Assembly (NCBI GenBank): GCA_965206405.1
Contig: CBDBJQ010000006.1
Location: forward strand, 310,001 to 374,000
Source of the DNA: CBDBJQ01 sp965206405
Lineage (GTDB): Bacteria > Pseudomonadota > Alphaproteobacteria > UBA8366
Direction of reading: 5' to 3'
DNA length: 64,000 nt
Shown here piece after piece: positions 61,349-64,000 of this stretch. How positions within the stretch are numbered: the stretch's first letter is position 1; every line of letters begins with the position of its first letter. Under the pieces are notes generated by a model. The model saw only the letters and a program-made list of their open reading frames with translations, was not told where the DNA came from and ran no database searches. Both the position numbers and the translations under genes were made by a program.

Positions 61349-62211
61349 GGTACCGGCTCCCCGGAACTGTAGTCATAAAATCCCCGCCCTGACTTGCGAC
61401 CGAGCCAGCCGGCCTCGACGTACTTCACCAGGAGCGGGCAAGGGCGGTACTTGCTGTCGGCGAGACCGTCATGGAGGACCTGCATGATCGACAGGCAGGT
61501 GTCGAGACCCATGAAGTCGGCGAGCTCGAGCGGCCCCATCCTGTGGTTGGCGCCGAGGCTGATGGCCTTGTCTATGGCGGCAACGGTGGCGACGCCCTCA
61601 TAGAGGGTATAGACCGCCTCATTGATCATCGGCATGAGAACGCGATTGACGATGTAGGCGGGGAAGTCCTCCGCCACGGCGACGGTCTTGCCCAGAGTCT
61701 CGACCAGCGCGCGGGCGGTGTGGAATGTTTCCTCGCTGGTCGCAAGACCGCGAATCAGCTCGACCAGGTCGATCATCGGCACTGGATTCATGAAATGCAT
61801 GCCGATAAACCGGTCGGGGCGCCCCGAGACGGCGCCGAGACGGGTCACCGAGAGCGAGGAGGAGTTGGTTGCGATGATGGCGGTTTCGGGCAGGTGTTTC
61901 CCGATGGCCTCGAAAATCCCGCATTTGGTCTCTTCGTCCTCGCTCGCTGCCTCGATAACCAGATCGCATCCCGCCACCATCGCGAGATCGGTTCCGGTCT
62001 CGATGCGCTTGAGGGCAGCCTCTTTCTCTTCGGTGGTGATAGCCTTGCGGCGCATCTGCCGGTCCATGTTATGGGCGATGGTGGCCAGTGCCGCATCGAG
62101 TTGCTCTTGGCCGACATCGAGGAGCCGGACGTTGCGACCCGCCAGGGCGACGACATGGGCGATGCCGTTGCCTATCTGACCGGCGCCAATGACGCTGATG
62201 ATCTCAGTCAT
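61339..62211 (-). CDS. 3-hydroxybutyryl-CoA dehydrogenase
   Basis: 290-residue NAD-dependent dehydrogenase of the short (PaaH/Hbd) type. Rossmann motif SVIGAGQIGNGIAHV (about 6-20), TNSSSLSVTRL, GMHFMNPVPMIDLVELIRG with catalytic His, and DFPAYIVNRVLMPMINEAV. Its position after etfB-etfA is common in alphaproteobacteria and fits short-chain acyl-CoA or polyhydroxybutyrate metabolism. Confidence 0.92.
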   Translation of the reverse strand: MTEIISVIGAGQIGNGIAHVVALAGRNVRLLDVGQEQLDAALATIAHNMDRQMRRKAITTEEKEAALKRIETGTDLAMVAGCDLVIEAASEDEETKCGIFEAIGKHLPETAIIATNSSSLSVTRLGAVSGRPDRFIGMHFMNPVPMIDLVELIRGLATSEETFHTARALVETLGKTVAVAEDFPAYIVNRVLMPMINEAVYTLYEGVATVAAIDKAISLGANHRMGPLELADFMGLDTCLSIMQVLHDGLADSKYRPCPLLVKYVEAGWLGRKSGRGFYDYSSGEPVPTR

Positions 62212-62281
62212 GGTGCGATGCCGCCTCCCGGCGGGCTTGGAACGAAGGTTTCGCCCGGGTTGGTTCCCGGACAATCCTTGG

Positions 62282-62303
62282 GTCAGTCCCGAATCAGTCC
62301 TTG
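62282..62303. repeat. 11-bp imperfect tandem repeat over the etfA stop
   Basis: GTCAGTCCCGA then ATCAGTCCTTG; both units contain TCA, and the second carries the etfA stop at 62294-62296. Confidence 0.6.
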
Positions 62304-63229
62304 AGGGCAGCCTCGAGTTCCGGCATGGCCTCGAACAGGTCAGCGACGAGGCCGTAATCGGCGACCTGGAAGATCGGCGCTTCCTCGTCCTTGTTGATGG
62401 CGGCGATGACCTTGCTGTCCTTCATACCGGCGAGATGCTGGATGGCGCCCGAGATGCCGACCGCGATGTAGAGCTCGGGGGCGACGATCTTGCCGGTTTG
62501 CCCGACCTGGTAATCGTTGGGTACATAGCCGGCATCGACGGCGGCGCGCGATGCGCCGACAGCGGCACCAAGCAGATCGGCGACGCGTTCGATGATCGGG
62601 AAATTGTCGCCGGACTGCATGCCGCGGCCGCCGGAAATCACGACCCGAGCCGAGGTCAGTTCAGGCCTCTCGGACTTGCTTACCTCAGCCTTCACGAAAC
62701 GGGTCAGGTCGGTTTCTCCGGTCGCATCCACCGCTTCGATGGATGCTGAACCGCCCTCGGCCGGCACCGGATCGAAGGCGGTGCCGCGGACGGTGATGAC
62801 CTTCTTCTCGTCGCCGGTGCGAACCGTGGCGATGGCGTTGCCGGCATAGATCGGTCGCTCGAAGGTGTCGGGAGCAACGACGCCGCTGATGTCGGAAATC
62901 TGCTGGATGTCGAGTACAGCGGCGATGCGGGGCATGATGTTCTTGCCGTAGGTGGTGGCGTTGGCGAGGATGTGCCCGTAATCCCCGGCGAGCGAGAGCA
63001 CGAGCGGTGCCACGTTTTCGGCGATGCCGTGGGTGTATTCCGGCGCATCGGCAAGCAGCACTTTCTCAACAGCGGGAATCACGGCTACAGCGTCGGCCAC
63101 GGCCTGGCAATCCTGGCCGGCGACGAGCATGTGGATCGGGCCACCGATCTCTACCGCTGCGGCGACAGTGTTCAGGGTTGCCGGCTTGAGCTCGGCATTG
63201 TCGTGCTCTGCGACGATCAGGATACTCAT
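62294..63229 (-). CDS. etfA: electron transfer flavoprotein subunit alpha
   Basis: 311-residue FAD-binding subunit. The C-terminal FAD domain has VISGGRGMQSGDNFP, SRAAVDAGYVPNDYQVGQTG, APELYIAVGISGAIQHLAGM and the terminal IAAINKDEEAPIFQVADYG. Passes electrons from acyl-CoA dehydrogenases to ETF-ubiquinone oxidoreductase. ATG 63229 overlaps the etfB stop by one base. Confidence 0.96.
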   Translation of the reverse strand: MSILIVAEHDNAELKPATLNTVAAAVEIGGPIHMLVAGQDCQAVADAVAVIPAVEKVLLADAPEYTHGIAENVAPLVLSLAGDYGHILANATTYGKNIMPRIAAVLDIQQISDISGVVAPDTFERPIYAGNAIATVRTGDEKKVITVRGTAFDPVPAEGGSASIEAVDATGETDLTRFVKAEVSKSERPELTSARVVISGGRGMQSGDNFPIIERVADLLGAAVGASRAAVDAGYVPNDYQVGQTGKIVAPELYIAVGISGAIQHLAGMKDSKVIAAINKDEEAPIFQVADYGLVADLFEAMPELEAALKD

Positions 63230-63981
63230 CAGGAGATCACCTTGGCTTCGTTGCGCAGCTTGTCGACCAGCTCGGCGACGTCGGCAACACGGACGCCGGC
63301 GTCCCGCTTCGCCGGTTCGATCACCGACAGGGTTTCGAGCCGGGGTGTCGCGTCAATCCCGAGGGTATCAGGCGTTGTCTGGTCGATGGGTTTTTTCTTC
63401 GCCTTCATGATGTTGGGTAGCGAAGCGTAGCGAGGTTCGTTGAGACGTAAATCGGTGGTCACGATCGCGGGCAGAGATGCGGTCACGGTCTCGAGGCCGC
63501 CATCGACTTCGCGAATGGCGTTCATCGTGCCGTCGGCGAGTTCGAGGCCAGAAACGAAGGTCGCCTGGCTCCATCCCAGCAGGGCGGCCAGCATCTGTCC
63601 GGTCTGGTTGCTGTCGTCGTCGATCGCCTGTTTGCCGAGAATGATCAGGTCCGGAGATTCGTCGCCGGCGATCTTCTGGAGAATCTTGGCGACGGCCAAG
63701 GGCTCGACCACCCCCTCGGCCTCGACCAGGATGCCACGGTCGGCACCCATCGCCAGCGCGGTGCGGATGGTTTCCTGGCATTGCTGGACGCCGATGGACA
63801 CGGCGACGATCTCTTCGACCGTTCCCGCCTCCTTGAGGCGGATCGCCTCCTCGACGGCGATCTCATCGAAGGGGTTCATTGACATCTTGACGTTGTTGGT
63901 CTCGACGCCCGTCTGATCCCCCTTGACGCGGATCTTGACGTTGTAGTCGATCACCCTCTTGACGGGAACAAGCACCTTCAT
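63229..63981 (-). CDS. etfB: electron transfer flavoprotein subunit beta
   Basis: 250-residue AMP-binding subunit. Opening MKVLVPVKRVIDYNVKIRVK, NPFDEIAVEEAIRLKE, and the recognition loop LNEPRYASLPNIMKAKKKPI, the ETF-beta signature. GAGGAAG is visible upstream at the window edge. Co-translated with etfA. Confidence 0.96.
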   Translation of the reverse strand: MKVLVPVKRVIDYNVKIRVKGDQTGVETNNVKMSMNPFDEIAVEEAIRLKEAGTVEEIVAVSIGVQQCQETIRTALAMGADRGILVEAEGVVEPLAVAKILQKIAGDESPDLIILGKQAIDDDSNQTGQMLAALLGWSQATFVSGLELADGTMNAIREVDGGLETVTASLPAIVTTDLRLNEPRYASLPNIMKAKKKPIDQTTPDTLGIDATPRLETLSVIEPAKRDAGVRVADVAELVDKLRNEAKVIS

Positions 63982-64000
63982 CGCGGAGAAGCTTCCTCGG

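Overview
The window is a high-GC chromosomal segment of an alphaproteobacterium. The best guess is a member of the Rhodospirillales or a close relative. The evidence is a long block in characteristic alphaproteobacterial order (cycM, kdsB, pheA, nudC, dnaX, ybaB, recR, rmuC, def, fmt, truA, dapE, dapD and, after a break, pynA, argB, engB, yidC, yidD, rnpA, rpmH), a MetX/MetW pair, and a chorismate mutase-hisC-tyrA operon. There is no rRNA and no CRISPR array; one tRNA-Arg(ACG) is present.

Layout. 1-6.3 kb (minus strand): a HisN-like phosphatase leads into a YejABEF-type peptide ABC importer; yejF runs off the left edge. 6.4-21 kb: the conserved housekeeping block, covering cytochrome c, CMP-KDO synthesis, phenylalanine and lysine/DAP synthesis, replication and repair (dnaX-ybaB-recR, rmuC), and formyl-Met and tRNA processing (def-fmt-truA). 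Between kdsB and pheA sits an intact-looking 2.9-kb IS1595-family element (8050-10921). It carries a beta-class DNA methyltransferase, an HNH nuclease and a 57-residue protein as passengers, i.e. a probable mobile restriction-modification unit. 22.2-27.5 kb: an accessory island (enolase-superfamily enzyme, luciferase-like monooxygenase, IS4 remnant, AbiEi/AbiEii toxin-antitoxin pair with its own palindromic operator, IS256 remnant) splits dapD from pynA-argB. 27.5-32.5 kb: the rpmH-rnpA-yidD-yidC-engB-argB-pynA operon behind a clear promoter. 33.5-35.4 kb: an IS1380-family element with a frameshifted transposase and a duplicated left end. 35.4-44 kb: gpt, tRNA-Arg and a catabolic accessory zone (hydantoinase fragment, amidase, three class III CoA-transferases, a 3-hydroxyacyl-CoA dehydrogenase, a 57-residue zinc-ribbon protein). 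44.2-47.9 kb: a GldA/GldF/GldG-like ABC system. 48-52.8 kb: metX-metW and the aromatic amino-acid operon. 52.8-57.8 kb: a large MscS channel, PlsC-like acyltransferase, YdcF-like protein and MJ0042 zinc-ribbon membrane protein. 57.8-64 kb: lysA-lptM, argH, TlpA, 3-hydroxyacyl-CoA dehydrogenase and etfA/etfB.

A recurring oddity is short tandem duplication (9-29 bp units, 2-5 copies) placed at start or stop codons: yejE, yejA, kdsB, nudC, dnaX, the outer-membrane protein (both ends), dapD, yidC/engB, the first CoA-transferase, metW, the MJ0042 protein, the second 3-hydroxyacyl-CoA dehydrogenase and etfA. Several copies carry extra stop codons, start codons or Shine-Dalgarno-like sequence. This pattern and the IS1595 restriction-modification cargo are the two most unusual features.
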